The position numbers and the translations under genes were made by a program. 41,466 nucleotides of DNA from an uncultured Victivallales bacterium (GTDB lineage Bacteria; Verrucomicrobiota; Lentisphaeria; Victivallales; UBA1829). Below are positions 1-8,326 of this stretch, in pieces. Below the pieces are notes generated by a model. It saw only the letters and a program-made list of their open reading frames with translations, searched no databases and was not told where the DNA came from. Positions within the stretch are counted from its first letter, which is position 1; the number at the start of each line of letters is the position of its first letter. Location: assembly GCA_944391115.1 (NCBI GenBank), contig CALXSJ010000026.1, positions 1 to 41,466 on the forward strand, written 5' to 3'.

Positions 1-27
1 GTAGCACACTTTTTTAGGTTCAGCCAT
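1..27 (-). CDS. Possible 5' end of a gene leaving the window
   Basis: Read on the minus strand, an ATG at 27 opens a frame (MAEPKKVCY) that stays open to the window edge. Only nine codons are visible, so no function can be assigned. The sequence just upstream is A-rich with no clear Shine-Dalgarno match, which weakens the call. It lies downstream of the GntR-type regulator on the same strand. It could be chance. Confidence 0.25.
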
Positions 28-160
28 CTTTTTTTACAATTTACACCTGCTTTCTTTTACCATAGCAACTTTCAGGTTAAGTTCACTTTCTCTGCTGTTC
101 CGTCCCTGATTCCAGCGGAATGATGCCCCTGACCGGACACAGCAGAATGCGCTTCTGGTT

Positions 161-1366
161 TCAATATTCCATTCCGCGACGGCCGGCAGATCCATTTTTC
201 CGCCGTGCCATGCCCGCAGATCCGTTCCGGACCGGCGGACGGCCTTTATCCGGCCGGATTTTGCCTCTTCCGCTCTTTCCTGTCTCCCTCATGCCAGAAT
301 GATTCTGAATCCACGAAACGGTAGTGGCGCCTTCCAGCTTGCCGCGCCATGGACGGTGTGTTCTTCCGTAAAAAAGATTCAGAAAAGCGTCCACTGCATG
401 TTTGGCAAGAATATTTTCCTCATACAGAAAACAGTTGACCAGATCCATATAAGGCATCTGCGATTTCGGTGTGTCCAGAAAGAGATAAGGACGTTCTTCC
501 GGAGACAGCTTCTCCTCCAGAACCGCCCGCGCGGCTCCGATGAAGGTATGACTGGTAAGATAGAGAAGATCATCATTTCCCAGGGAGCGTTTCCCCAGAA
601 GATATTTCATGACGGAATAACTCTTCTTTTCATCATTGTCGGAAAAAAACAGTGTCTCGTCAAACGGAATCCCGGATTCCTCCGCGACTCGCCGCAGCGC
701 CGCATACACTTCTTTCGGCCCGTTGCCGAACATGGTGTCGAAGATTCCCGCGATGCGTTTGAAACGGTATCGCTCCATCAAAACGCCGAGTGCCTTTTTC
801 GTGCTGGAAAAAACCTCTTTTTCCAGAATATTGACGGGTTCGGAGAGCTCATAGTTCCCAAGAATCAGAAAGAGAATCTCCGCCTTGTTCAGCGCCCGCA
901 CCAGATCGTCATCGACATATCCGCTCAGCAGCAGCCCGTCCAGCTGATAGTCCCGCATCCATTCTTCAAGGGCTTCCACGCTGTTTCCGAAGCTCAGCAG
1001 AATATCGCAGTTCTTTTCCCGGGAATCCTGAATGATAGTCTGATACCCCTCCAGAAAAGAGCCTCCCGGATAAGGGGAATCCTTCCGAGTCCAGTAAAAG
1101 TATCCGATGCGCACTCTGCGCAGGGAGATGTTTTCGGGGATGAAGTCATTCACATAGACACCGCATCCCTGTGACGAACGGATCAGGTTTCCTTCCTTGA
1201 GAAGTTTCAATGCGGAACGGATCACCTGGCGCCCTACGCCGAAACGTCCGGCAAGAATCAATTCCCCTGCCAGTTTCTCTCCGGGGCGGATGCGGCCCGA
1301 GAGAATCTCATGACGGAGGATTTCCGCGATTTCCTTGGACTTTGACTCTCTTCTGACCAGTTCCAT
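161..1366 (-). CDS. GntR-family transcriptional regulator with LacI-type sugar sensor domain
   Basis: A 401-aa regulator. Residues about 5-75 form a GntR winged helix (SKEIAEILRHEILSGRIRPG, then GRFGVGRQVIRSALKLLKEG). The rest, about 85-360, resembles the periplasmic-binding-protein-like sensor of LacI/AraR-type regulators, so a sugar is the probable effector. The ATG is preceded by GGAGGG and by a good sigma-70 promoter. The last roughly 45 residues, after the sensor fold, are unusually basic and rich in Gly, Arg and Lys (GRGKIRPDKGRPP, then ARRKNGSAGRR). This looks like an added tail, or like read-through after a frameshift at the natural end. No operator is proven. Direct GGTTA repeats in its own promoter spacer hint at autoregulation. 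Its targets may be the neighbouring esterase or the sugar-isomerase operon; that is inference from position. Confidence 0.85.
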   Translation of the reverse strand: MELVRRESKSKEIAEILRHEILSGRIRPGEKLAGELILAGRFGVGRQVIRSALKLLKEGNLIRSSQGCGVYVNDFIPENISLRRVRIGYFYWTRKDSPYPGGSFLEGYQTIIQDSREKNCDILLSFGNSVEALEEWMRDYQLDGLLLSGYVDDDLVRALNKAEILFLILGNYELSEPVNILEKEVFSSTKKALGVLMERYRFKRIAGIFDTMFGNGPKEVYAALRRVAEESGIPFDETLFFSDNDEKKSYSVMKYLLGKRSLGNDDLLYLTSHTFIGAARAVLEEKLSPEERPYLFLDTPKSQMPYMDLVNCFLYEENILAKHAVDAFLNLFYGRTHRPWRGKLEGATTVSWIQNHSGMRETGKSGRGKIRPDKGRPPVRNGSAGMARRKNGSAGRRGMEY

Positions 1367-1392
1367 TTACCCTCCGAATGTTCCTCAAATAT

Positions 1393-1420
1393 ATTATAAC
1401 CATGATTAACCAAACGTCAA
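1393..1420 (-). promoter_or_regulatory. Sigma-70 promoter of the GntR-type regulator gene
   Basis: On the minus strand, TTGACG (1420-1415), a 16-base spacer and TATAAT (1398-1393) sit just upstream of the regulator's ribosome binding site and start codon at 1366. The spacer carries GGTTA twice, ten bases apart. That is a possible operator half-site pair for autoregulation (inference). Confidence 0.7.
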
Positions 1421-1588
1421 GTGCCGGAAACGGAAAATCGGGCAGAAAAGTCAAAAGAGCAAACCTGACCGGAATGATTTCCCGCCTGAGCGCAGGAACG
1501 GCCGCAGATATGCCGTAACACAGCATTCCTCCGTCTCCACGACAAAATCAGCGGAGCCGGACGGAAATCCCGGAAAAGAATGAAACTT

Positions 1589-2989
1589 TCATCTGCGGGA
1601 CTGCCCGCGGAGGATTTCATCCATCACCTTGTAACCCAGCGGATTCTTATGAACATGCCCGGATGCGGGAAGAATCGTCATATGCTTTTCCGTCGAAGCG
1701 GGAAGGTTGTTGAATACGGCATATACGGATGTGGGAACGCATGCCGTATCATTCATGCAGGCGGTCATATAAACAGGAGCTTTGATGTATTTCGCGAAAT
1801 TGACATTGTCATAATATTTCGACACTTCGGCCACCCTGGCATCCACGGGTTTTCCGTCCTTCACCGCGAAAAGACGCGGCCAGCCGGACTGGCGGCCGAG
1901 CAGATTGCCGGAGTGATCGCTCATGGCGGGAGCGGCGGCCAGGCAGAGGGAAACCTGCGGGTCCAGAGCGGCGGCGACGAGCGCCTGCGCACCGCCCTGA
2001 CTGAAGCCGAATACAATCAGGTTTTTCCCGTCCCATTCGGGAAGCGTCTTCACATAGTCAAGCGCACGGAGCACACGCAGATACATATTTCTGAAGTAAA
2101 ATTTTTCACGGTCGTTTTTGTTCCGGTGGAAATAAGCGCGCAGTTCATTTGCATACAGGCGGTTGTAATATTCCTGAGACTGTCCGTTGAGAATGCCGTG
2201 CGCATTGACGTCAAAGGAGATCGCATTGTGACGGATCGGTTTCCCCGCAGAAGCGACACCGGCGCCGTGGAAGGAAATTACAGCAGGAAGACTTTTCGGT
2301 CTGGCTCCGACTGGAATGGACAGATAACCGGAAACGGGAACCTTGTCCACACAGTCCACCTTGACATCATAGCATTTGAATCTGGCTGCCGCATGCCTTC
2401 CCTTCAGGGAAACTTCCGTTCTCTCCGCCTTCACGGGAATTCCGGCCAGAAGCGCCTTCTGATCGTCCCAGAATTTTTTGAAATCCGCCGGTTCCTCACA
2501 GCCCGCCTTGATCTTTTCCGGCTCGACCATTGCACCGGCGCCAGCTGAAAATATTTTCCTGCCCTTCATCAGGGGCTGTCCATTTTCCCCCAGCAGGGTG
2601 GCCAGCACCCGGATCCATCCGGGTGCATCCAGGGCGACCTCGCAGATGTAAGGGTTACCGCCCGTTTTCGTCACGATATTCTTCTGGAGTCTGCCGTCGC
2701 CGGAAGAGATCGTATAACAGATTTTCTGTCCTGTCACCGGGATCTTCGCCGGATCCAGAAGCGTCACCTGAAAAGAAGCTTTTTCTCCGACTTTGTAAAT
2801 GTTTTTCTCCTGAAGGGGAGTGACACTGAGGGTGCAGCTCTCCAGGGAAGCACGCTTCGCCTTGACAGCATCGGAAAGTTCCGGCGCGGCCGCTTTCGGA
2901 AGCTCCGCCGCGGAACCGCAGCATGCGATCAGGAAAAATACACTGGAAACAGTCACGGACGTCATTTGCTGTCCGAGTCTCTTCATCAT
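1589..2989 (-). CDS. Secreted acetylxylan esterase / CE7-like alpha-beta hydrolase
   Basis: A 466-aa exported hydrolase. Residues 1-28 are a signal peptide with hydrophobic core SVTVSSVFFLIACCGSAA. Residues about 40-150 look like an Ig-like beta domain (VGEKASFQVTLLDPAKIPVTG). Residues 155-466 form the hydrolase of the acetylxylan esterase / cephalosporin-C deacetylase type (AXE1). The nucleophile is Ser330 in GFSQGG. Asp414 (ACMNDTACVPT) and His445 (ASGHVHKN) complete the triad by position. The family removes acetyl groups from xylo-oligosaccharides or related acetylated sugars; the substrate here is inferred. The start is fixed by AAGGAGAAC directly before ATG; a second ATG follows at once. 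The gene has a long leader made largely of a structured repeat (3025-3245). Its neighbours are a sugar-sensing regulator and a sugar isomerase/dehydrogenase pair, consistent with plant or host glycan use. Confidence 0.85.
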   Translation of the reverse strand: MMKRLGQQMTSVTVSSVFFLIACCGSAAELPKAAAPELSDAVKAKRASLESCTLSVTPLQEKNIYKVGEKASFQVTLLDPAKIPVTGQKICYTISSGDGRLQKNIVTKTGGNPYICEVALDAPGWIRVLATLLGENGQPLMKGRKIFSAGAGAMVEPEKIKAGCEEPADFKKFWDDQKALLAGIPVKAERTEVSLKGRHAAARFKCYDVKVDCVDKVPVSGYLSIPVGARPKSLPAVISFHGAGVASAGKPIRHNAISFDVNAHGILNGQSQEYYNRLYANELRAYFHRNKNDREKFYFRNMYLRVLRALDYVKTLPEWDGKNLIVFGFSQGGAQALVAAALDPQVSLCLAAAPAMSDHSGNLLGRQSGWPRLFAVKDGKPVDARVAEVSKYYDNVNFAKYIKAPVYMTACMNDTACVPTSVYAVFNNLPASTEKHMTILPASGHVHKNPLGYKVMDEILRGQSRR

Positions 2990-3024
2990 GTTCTCCTTGT
3001 GGTAACAATTAATGTATGCTCGCA

Positions 3025-3097
3025 GCAGGACTGAGAGTCCTGCACGAAGCTATTCTGGCGATGCAAAGCATCGCGATGTCAACCTGATTTTTTGAAT
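3025..3097 (-). repeat. Partial copy (B) of the 150-bp structured repeat
   Basis: This holds the first half of the repeat unit described at 3096-3245, in tandem with it and in the same orientation. It keeps the AAAAAATCAGG start, the hairpin GCGATGCTTTGCATCGC and the hairpin GCAGGACTCTCAGTCCTGC, then stops about 35 bases before the esterase start codon. The shared half is nearly identical to copy A, so the tandem duplication is recent. Confidence 0.85.
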
Positions 3098-3245
3098 GAA
3101 TTACCGCGATGCAAGCATATGCGGTATCGGGAGTTTCGCCTCCGGCGACCAGCTTGCGCAGCTGGACCGCGGCAGGACTGAAAGTCCTGCACGAAGCTAT
3201 TCTGGCGATGCAAAGCATCGCGATATCAACCCATTTTTTCAATAA
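3096..3245 (-). repeat. Full copy (A) of a 150-bp structured repeat
   Basis: Read on the minus strand the unit runs from TTATTGAAAAAAT to GCGGTAATTCAT. It is a chain of hairpins: GCGATGC-TTT-GCATCGC, GCAGGACT-TTC-AGTCCTGC, CCAGCT-GCGCA-AGCTGG, GGAG-GCGAAA-CTCC and a terminal TACCGC/GCGGTA stem. A diverged copy lies at 37229-37380 on the other strand. It is not a gene: a short open frame across the tandem copies only repeats the same peptide twice. It lies between a possible promoter at 3251-3278 and the esterase start, so it would be transcribed as leader RNA. Confidence 0.9.
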
Positions 3246-3250
3246 TAAGG

Positions 3251-3278
3251 AAAATAGCACCGAGCCAGAGAAAAACAA
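3251..3278 (-). promoter_or_regulatory. Possible promoter of the esterase gene
   Basis: On the minus strand, TTGTTT is followed by 16 bases and TATTTT. The boxes are weak. If used, the transcript would begin at the structured repeat and carry a leader of roughly 250 nt before the esterase start at 2989. Confidence 0.3.
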
Positions 3279-3309
3279 GGATTGAGAAAATGAAAATTTT
3301 CAGAAACAG

Positions 3310-3360
3310 GAAAAAACGGAAAACGGAATCCCGCGCAAAATGCGGAAGGATTCCGTTTTC
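3310..3360 (-). terminator. Rho-independent terminator of the isomerase-dehydrogenase operon
   Basis: On the minus strand, GAAAACGGAATCC pairs with GGATTCCGTTTTC across a GC-containing loop. The stem is followed by CGTTTTTTCC. It starts 28 bases after the TAG stop of the Gfo/Idh/MocA gene, so it ends that operon. Confidence 0.85.
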
Positions 3361-3388
3361 AGGCATTCCGGTGCAGCCGGTTCTTCCG

Positions 3389-4384
3389 CTATTTCAGAGA
3401 AACCTTGCGGCCGCTCAGCGCGGATTTTTCCTCGGCCAGCACAATCCGGATGGATTCGCGCGTGCTTTCCATCGAGGCGACGGAGGGACGTTTGTTTTTC
3501 AGGATGCATTCGCAGAAATATGCAATTTCATTGAAGTATCCGTTGGTTCCCGAGCAATCGATCTCACGGTCTTTCCGCCCTTCCGCGTGAACAATCACTT
3601 TCGGAGCGACGATTTCCAGAGTGGCCTTTTCGAACACAGCGACCGTCGTGCATCCCCACTTGGAACGGCACCAGCTTCCTTCGGAATTGACAATCGGGCC
3701 GTTCTCAAAATAATAGGTTGTCATCAGATCGTCGATTCCGCCGGAAACCCGGGAAACTCCGGAGGTAAGAACCGCGTCCGGCACACCGATCATGAAGTTG
3801 ATGAAATCGGTATCGTGCAGATGCAGATCCAGAATTGCGCCGCCGCTGCATTTGACATCGCGGTACCAGGCCTGCGAGGGCGCACCGCCGCAGCGGGTCA
3901 TGGAAAGGCGCAGAAGTTTGCCGTATTTGCCGGAATCATACGCTTTTTTCAGCGTATTGTAGGTTTTCTCAAACCGGAGACACTGGGCGATCATCAGGAA
4001 CTTCTTCGTTTTCCCGGAGACGGCAATCATCCGGTCGGCAAGCCTGAGATCGCGCGCCATCGGTTTTTCACAGAGGACATGTTTTCCGTCCTCCATCGCC
4101 CGGATCGCGTATTCCGCGTGCAGATGACACGGCAGGCAGATGTCCAGATAATCGAAAGTCTCATTTTTCAGCAGATCCTCGTAGGACAGATACTGATGCA
4201 CCTTGGACAGATCGGCAACGCCGCTGTTGCCGAGATTGATCTCCGCGGAAAGTTTCTTGAATTTCTCCGGATCGATGTCGCAGATCGCGACCAGTTCGCA
4301 GTTCTTCTGTTCTTTGTACTGGGTGGCGTGGAAGTGCCCCATTCCGCCGAATCCGATCAGGGCCGCTCTCAATTTCTTTGTCAT
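3389..4384 (-). CDS. Gfo/Idh/MocA-family NAD(P)-dependent oxidoreductase
   Basis: A 331-aa sugar or polyol dehydrogenase-like protein. The N-terminal Rossmann fold carries GFGGMG (11-16) and an acidic residue in CDID after strand 2. CEKP (105-108) is the family lysine motif. GGAILDLHLHDTD (181-193) is the conserved substrate-domain motif with the catalytic-region histidine. The start is the inner ATG at 4384, preceded by AAGGAGA; the open frame continues upstream without family homology. It is the second gene of an operon, 11 bases after the TIM-barrel isomerase. That pairing is common in catabolism of inositols and unusual sugars. The exact substrate cannot be read from the sequence. Confidence 0.88.
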   Translation of the reverse strand: MTKKLRAALIGFGGMGHFHATQYKEQKNCELVAICDIDPEKFKKLSAEINLGNSGVADLSKVHQYLSYEDLLKNETFDYLDICLPCHLHAEYAIRAMEDGKHVLCEKPMARDLRLADRMIAVSGKTKKFLMIAQCLRFEKTYNTLKKAYDSGKYGKLLRLSMTRCGGAPSQAWYRDVKCSGGAILDLHLHDTDFINFMIGVPDAVLTSGVSRVSGGIDDLMTTYYFENGPIVNSEGSWCRSKWGCTTVAVFEKATLEIVAPKVIVHAEGRKDREIDCSGTNGYFNEIAYFCECILKNKRPSVASMESTRESIRIVLAEEKSALSGRKVSLK

Positions 4385-4395
4385 GACAGATCTCC

Positions 4396-5241
4396 TTATG
4401 CAAGTTTTTTCTGCAGAAAAGTCTGCGCCAGGCGGATATCCCCTTCCGGATCTTCGCCGCATTCACGCTCAATGGTCAGAAAACCGTCATATCCGATTTT
4501 CTTCAGGGCGGCAAGATAGGCATCCCAGGGCACCTGCCCCTGTCCGAGCGGAACCTCCCTGTATCTTGCAGGCTCTACGCCGAGGTCGCGCCTGGAACCG
4601 TCGGGATTGACCATTCCGTATGCGGCCGCCGCGGATCCGGGAAAGAGATTGACGCCGTCCTTGGCATGAGTGTGCACGATGCAGCTGCCGAGAACTTCGA
4701 CAGCGTGAACGGGATCGACGCAGGAAACCATGCGCAGGTTCGCCGGATCCAGGTTGACGCCGAGTCCTTCAGAACCGACATCCTCAATGAACGCCCGCAG
4801 GATCTCCGGTTTTTCCGGACCGGTTTCAATGGCAAAGACAACTCCTTTTCCCGCAGCATACCGCGCGGCATGACGGATGGATTCCAGCATCAGCGGATAA
4901 ACCGGATCGTTCTTATCTTCGGGAACCACTCCGATGTGGGTTGTAATGACATGCGTCCCGATCCGGACGGCGAGATCAGCCACCCTGCAGAGAAATTCAG
5001 CGCGCTCCATATTCTCCCCGCGCGTCTGAAAAGCATGTCCTCCGATATCGCCGCAAACCGCGGAAATCGTCAGACCGTTTCCGGCGCAGCACTCCCTGAT
5101 CTCCTCGATTTTTTCGTCGGGAAGAGCAAGAAATTCCCGGTTCACGCCGATCTGGACCCCCTGAAGGCCCATTTCCCGATAGACGGCGAATGTCTCAAGC
5201 AGAGGACGTCTCAACGAACTCGCAAGAGCTCCGATCTTCAT
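4396..5241 (-). CDS. Sugar phosphate isomerase/epimerase, xylose-isomerase-like TIM barrel
   Basis: A 281-aa protein of the AP-endonuclease-2 / xylose-isomerase-like family. The usual metal ligands are visible: Glu139 in AIETGPE, Asp165 in VNLDPAN, a His pair in IVHTHAKDG (190, 192) and Glu258 in TIERE. These enzymes isomerise or epimerise keto-sugars or inosose-type compounds, usually with Mn or Mg. The start is the ATG at 5241, preceded by AAGGAGT. A longer frame reaching 5442 overlaps the neighbouring gene's end and terminator and is not credible. It is the first gene of a two-gene operon with the Gfo/Idh/MocA dehydrogenase and is probably its functional partner. Confidence 0.87.
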   Translation of the reverse strand: MKIGALASSLRRPLLETFAVYREMGLQGVQIGVNREFLALPDEKIEEIRECCAGNGLTISAVCGDIGGHAFQTRGENMERAEFLCRVADLAVRIGTHVITTHIGVVPEDKNDPVYPLMLESIRHAARYAAGKGVVFAIETGPEKPEILRAFIEDVGSEGLGVNLDPANLRMVSCVDPVHAVEVLGSCIVHTHAKDGVNLFPGSAAAAYGMVNPDGSRRDLGVEPARYREVPLGQGQVPWDAYLAALKKIGYDGFLTIERECGEDPEGDIRLAQTFLQKKLA

Positions 5242-5352
5242 ACTGGCTACTCCTTGTTGATTTTTGTTGGATGAAGAAATCAATTCCCTTGTGTCTGATA
5301 ATTTTACACAGAAAAATTTTTTTTGAATGGATAAAAACCGCATTTTACATGT

Positions 5353-5375
5353 CAAAAAAGCGGGAACCCGCACAA
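5353..5375 (-). terminator. Rho-independent terminator after the AsmA-like gene
   Basis: On the minus strand GCGGG-TT-CCCGC (5371-5360) is followed by six T residues (5359-5354). It begins about 17 bases after the TAA stop at 5388 and closes the four-gene MoxR operon. Confidence 0.8.
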
Positions 5376-5387
5376 GAATGCGGAAAT

Positions 5388-8252
5388 TTACTGCCAGTGG
5401 TAGGATCCCAGCTTTCCGTGGATCCGCCGTTCCAGGATCCATGAGATCGGGCTCAGAACTGTGGAAAGCGTTCCGAAGGGAAGTGTTCCTTTCAGGAGTT
5501 CCGCGCGGACACGGAAATCGAACTCATTCGTATTCCAGTAATACGAGCCGTCGGCATTGAGCGCCACAATCCCGCCGTCGGATTTGAGCGTGTCAGTAAA
5601 CAGCTCATCCCCCTGAAGCCTGAATGTGCCGTCCACTTCCGTGATGCTCCCGAAATTGCTTGTATTCCAGGCCTTTCCCAGAATTTTAAGCAGATCACCC
5701 AGAACGGGAACGGACCAGAGGTCGCGCCCCTTGACCTGCAGATCAGCGCCGCCGTTCATCTGCAGCAGGCCGGATGCATTGTAATATAATTCGGCATTCA
5801 TGCCTGCCGTAACCAGGGCATCCATGCGTACAGCATCCGGCACATCGATATGAAGTTCTCCGAGAATATCCGGCAGATGCGCGCTTTTCAGCTTTGCATC
5901 GATTTTTCCTGTTCTGGTATTGAAGTCGAATTCATAATCCATGCCGATTCTGCCGTTGCAGACGCTAGCGGCGGCATTGCGGATGAAGAGCTTGTTTCTT
6001 TCATATTTCACGGCGGAATCCACATCGGTGATCCGGATTCCCTTCCAGAAACAGGTCCCGTTGCTGATTCCGGCGGAAAAACGCGTATTCATTTCATTGC
6101 TGTAATCAATAATGCCGGATGCGGCGACCTTCATCCGGTCGGGAAAATCAATGAACTCGCTCCGCCACTCCGGATACAGACAGCGCATGATGTCATTCCC
6201 CGCCATCGTGCTGTCGAAGGAAAAGCTGAGAATCCCCCCCTGCCGGAGAAGCGCACCGGGGGCATTGCTCCGCTGCGGGGCGCTTTTGTAGGAAACGCTG
6301 ACCAGAGCCTGCCCGTCGTCTGTTTGAAGAAGCGCACCGGGAAGAATCAGAAGACGGTCGGAATCAATCAGAAAACGCGTTGCCCCGTAATTGAAATGAA
6401 TGCCGCGGTATTTGAAATCCGTCATGACCAGCGAGCCCGTGATGCAATATGCGGGATTGGGGCCGTAATGAATCTGGAGATCCGCCGTGGTTTCCACAAG
6501 ATTGCCTTTCGCCGGCCACTGGATGCCGGAGGTCAGGCTTTCGATGAAAGCGCGCATGCGCGGTTCCAGCATCCGGATCGTTTTCCCCGGAGAACCGCGG
6601 CAAACGAGCGAGGCATTGATAAACTTCTCGTCCAGGAGGCATTTCATTCTCCCGGAGATGGAGAGAGAGTCTTCAATCCTCGCTTCAATTCCGGTGACGG
6701 AAAGCGTGTTCGCGGTGAAATTCAGATCCGCGGCCGCGCTCGCAAGGGCAACTCCGTGGCAGATGACGGGCGGAAGCGACAGCCTGATTTTCCCCTCGAA
6801 CCCGGACCGCTTCCAATCCGGAGCAGCGACTTCTCCGGCAAAATGCAGACGGTCGGACGGATTCCTGAACTTGACATTCCCGTAGATGAAATCCGCGGCG
6901 GAACGGGAGAGGAAACGGCGCAATGCCGCTGGCGGCGTCTTTCCCTCAACCGCCGCTTTGAACGTATTGCCGGAAATGGTGAAGAGCGATTCGATTTCAT
7001 TGCCGCCGGGATCCGAGCTGACGATCCGGCCGGAAATCAGGTCATCGCCAATCTCCGTTGCCGCCGTGACATTTTTCAGTTTGATTCCATTGAAAGTCAT
7101 TGAGGGAATGCGGAGTTCCGCCGTGCCGGAACAGGCGCCGGACGAAAGAGAGAAATGATGCAGCGCGCCGTTGAAGGAAATCCGTTTCGCGCCGGAAAGA
7201 TCCAGTTTCCCCGCCATCGTCTCACGAACGGACTCACTGACGAACAGAAGCATCTTATCCGGAGAGCAGCTTCCGGAAAACATTCCGCTGACACTGTTCC
7301 GCCCGCTGTCATAGTGTCCCTGCGCAAGAAGATACTCGCCGTTCCCGAGTTCCAGACGCAGATCCTGAAAAAAAAGCATGCCGTTTTTCAGAACAAGCTT
7401 TTCCCGGATCGCTCCGATCCGCAAACGCCCGTACTGGAAATCCGGAAAAAATACAAGGGCCTCGGCATTCGTTCTGTTGAAATCTCTGGCGTCCAGGGAA
7501 AGAAAGGCGTGAATGCTCGGAACGCCGTCGAAAGAACGTTCGCTGAATTTGTCCAGCAGACGGATTACGGATTTCCGCAGGGAAAGCGGGATCCCGCCAA
7601 GCGTCTGCCGGTACCATCCGTCGGGCCGCCGAAAACCGGAAACTGCCGCCGCAGACGACCCCTTCTCCATCAGACGGTCATGCAGCAGTTCACTGACGCG
7701 CGCCCCCGCCAGATGCAGCAGATTGTCCACTGTTCCGGAGACTGTGAATTCGAAATCACGGACCTTCCCCTTCGCTCTGTGAATCACGATCATGCCGGGA
7801 TCTCCACCGACATCGGCATTCAGGCCCGTAATGGTAATCCGGTCTGTTTCTCCTTCCCTCCCGGATTCGGGAAGCAGAGGCAGCTCCAGACGTCCTCCCG
7901 CGACTTGGATTCTCGCAGGCAGCAGAGTCCCGTTGAAAATCCGCCACGGCGCCGTCGAAAAACGAAGCCGGTCCGCATGGAGCGCGGGATATTCATAGGA
8001 ATTCGGACCTGAAATTTCAATATCCTCAAATACAATTCCTTTCAGAAAACCGGCCTTGCAGGAAGCGGCGCGAAAATGCAGGCCGCGGGAACGCAGACAT
8101 TCGGAAAGATTCTTCATGACGCCCGCGGGAACGCCGCAGCATTCAAACCAGATATCAAGCGCCAGAAGCCCCCCCGCGGCAAGAAGCAGCATCAGGGATG
8201 CGAAGAAATAAAGCGCGGAAAAGCGTCTGATTTGTTTGCTGAAGATCGTCAT
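5388..8252 (-). CDS. Large AsmA-like membrane-anchored envelope protein
   Basis: A 954-aa protein. It has one N-terminal membrane segment (about residues 11-35, FSALYFFASLMLLLAAGGLLALDIWF) and then a long beta-rich region with repeated amphipathic strands. The C-terminus (GADLQVKGRDLWSVPVLGDLLKILG, then a DGTFRLQGDELFTDTL-type segment) matches the AsmA / DUF3971 C-terminal type. Proteins of this superfamily span the periplasm and are linked to lipid transfer to, or assembly of, the outer membrane. That fits a diderm cell. The ATG at 8252 is chosen because it puts the membrane segment near the N-terminus. A TTG at 8330 overlaps the upstream stop as TTGA, copying the GTGA overlaps earlier in the operon, and is a real alternative. 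Neither start has a strong ribosome binding site. It is last in the MoxR-DUF58-transglutaminase operon. Confidence 0.75.
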   Translation of the reverse strand: MTIFSKQIRRFSALYFFASLMLLLAAGGLLALDIWFECCGVPAGVMKNLSECLRSRGLHFRAASCKAGFLKGIVFEDIEISGPNSYEYPALHADRLRFSTAPWRIFNGTLLPARIQVAGGRLELPLLPESGREGETDRITITGLNADVGGDPGMIVIHRAKGKVRDFEFTVSGTVDNLLHLAGARVSELLHDRLMEKGSSAAAVSGFRRPDGWYRQTLGGIPLSLRKSVIRLLDKFSERSFDGVPSIHAFLSLDARDFNRTNAEALVFFPDFQYGRLRIGAIREKLVLKNGMLFFQDLRLELGNGEYLLAQGHYDSGRNSVSGMFSGSCSPDKMLLFVSESVRETMAGKLDLSGAKRISFNGALHHFSLSSGACSGTAELRIPSMTFNGIKLKNVTAATEIGDDLISGRIVSSDPGGNEIESLFTISGNTFKAAVEGKTPPAALRRFLSRSAADFIYGNVKFRNPSDRLHFAGEVAAPDWKRSGFEGKIRLSLPPVICHGVALASAAADLNFTANTLSVTGIEARIEDSLSISGRMKCLLDEKFINASLVCRGSPGKTIRMLEPRMRAFIESLTSGIQWPAKGNLVETTADLQIHYGPNPAYCITGSLVMTDFKYRGIHFNYGATRFLIDSDRLLILPGALLQTDDGQALVSVSYKSAPQRSNAPGALLRQGGILSFSFDSTMAGNDIMRCLYPEWRSEFIDFPDRMKVAASGIIDYSNEMNTRFSAGISNGTCFWKGIRITDVDSAVKYERNKLFIRNAAASVCNGRIGMDYEFDFNTRTGKIDAKLKSAHLPDILGELHIDVPDAVRMDALVTAGMNAELYYNASGLLQMNGGADLQVKGRDLWSVPVLGDLLKILGKAWNTSNFGSITEVDGTFRLQGDELFTDTLKSDGGIVALNADGSYYWNTNEFDFRVRAELLKGTLPFGTLSTVLSPISWILERRIHGKLGSYHWQ

Positions 8253-8326
8253 CGGTTCCGTTCTTTTTTGTTGAAAAAACGGCAGAACACGCCGAAAACG
8301 TAATGTAACGCCTTTCCCCGTCAAAA

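Noticed and set aside
3025-3245. CRISPR array
   Set aside because: Only one and a half units of about 150 bp, with no spacers and no cas genes. The internal palindromes belong to the unit.
3009-3278. An 89-codon open frame across the tandem structured repeats
   Set aside because: Its peptide simply repeats VDIAMLCIARIASC because the DNA is repeated; the diverged copy at 37.2 kb does not keep the frame.
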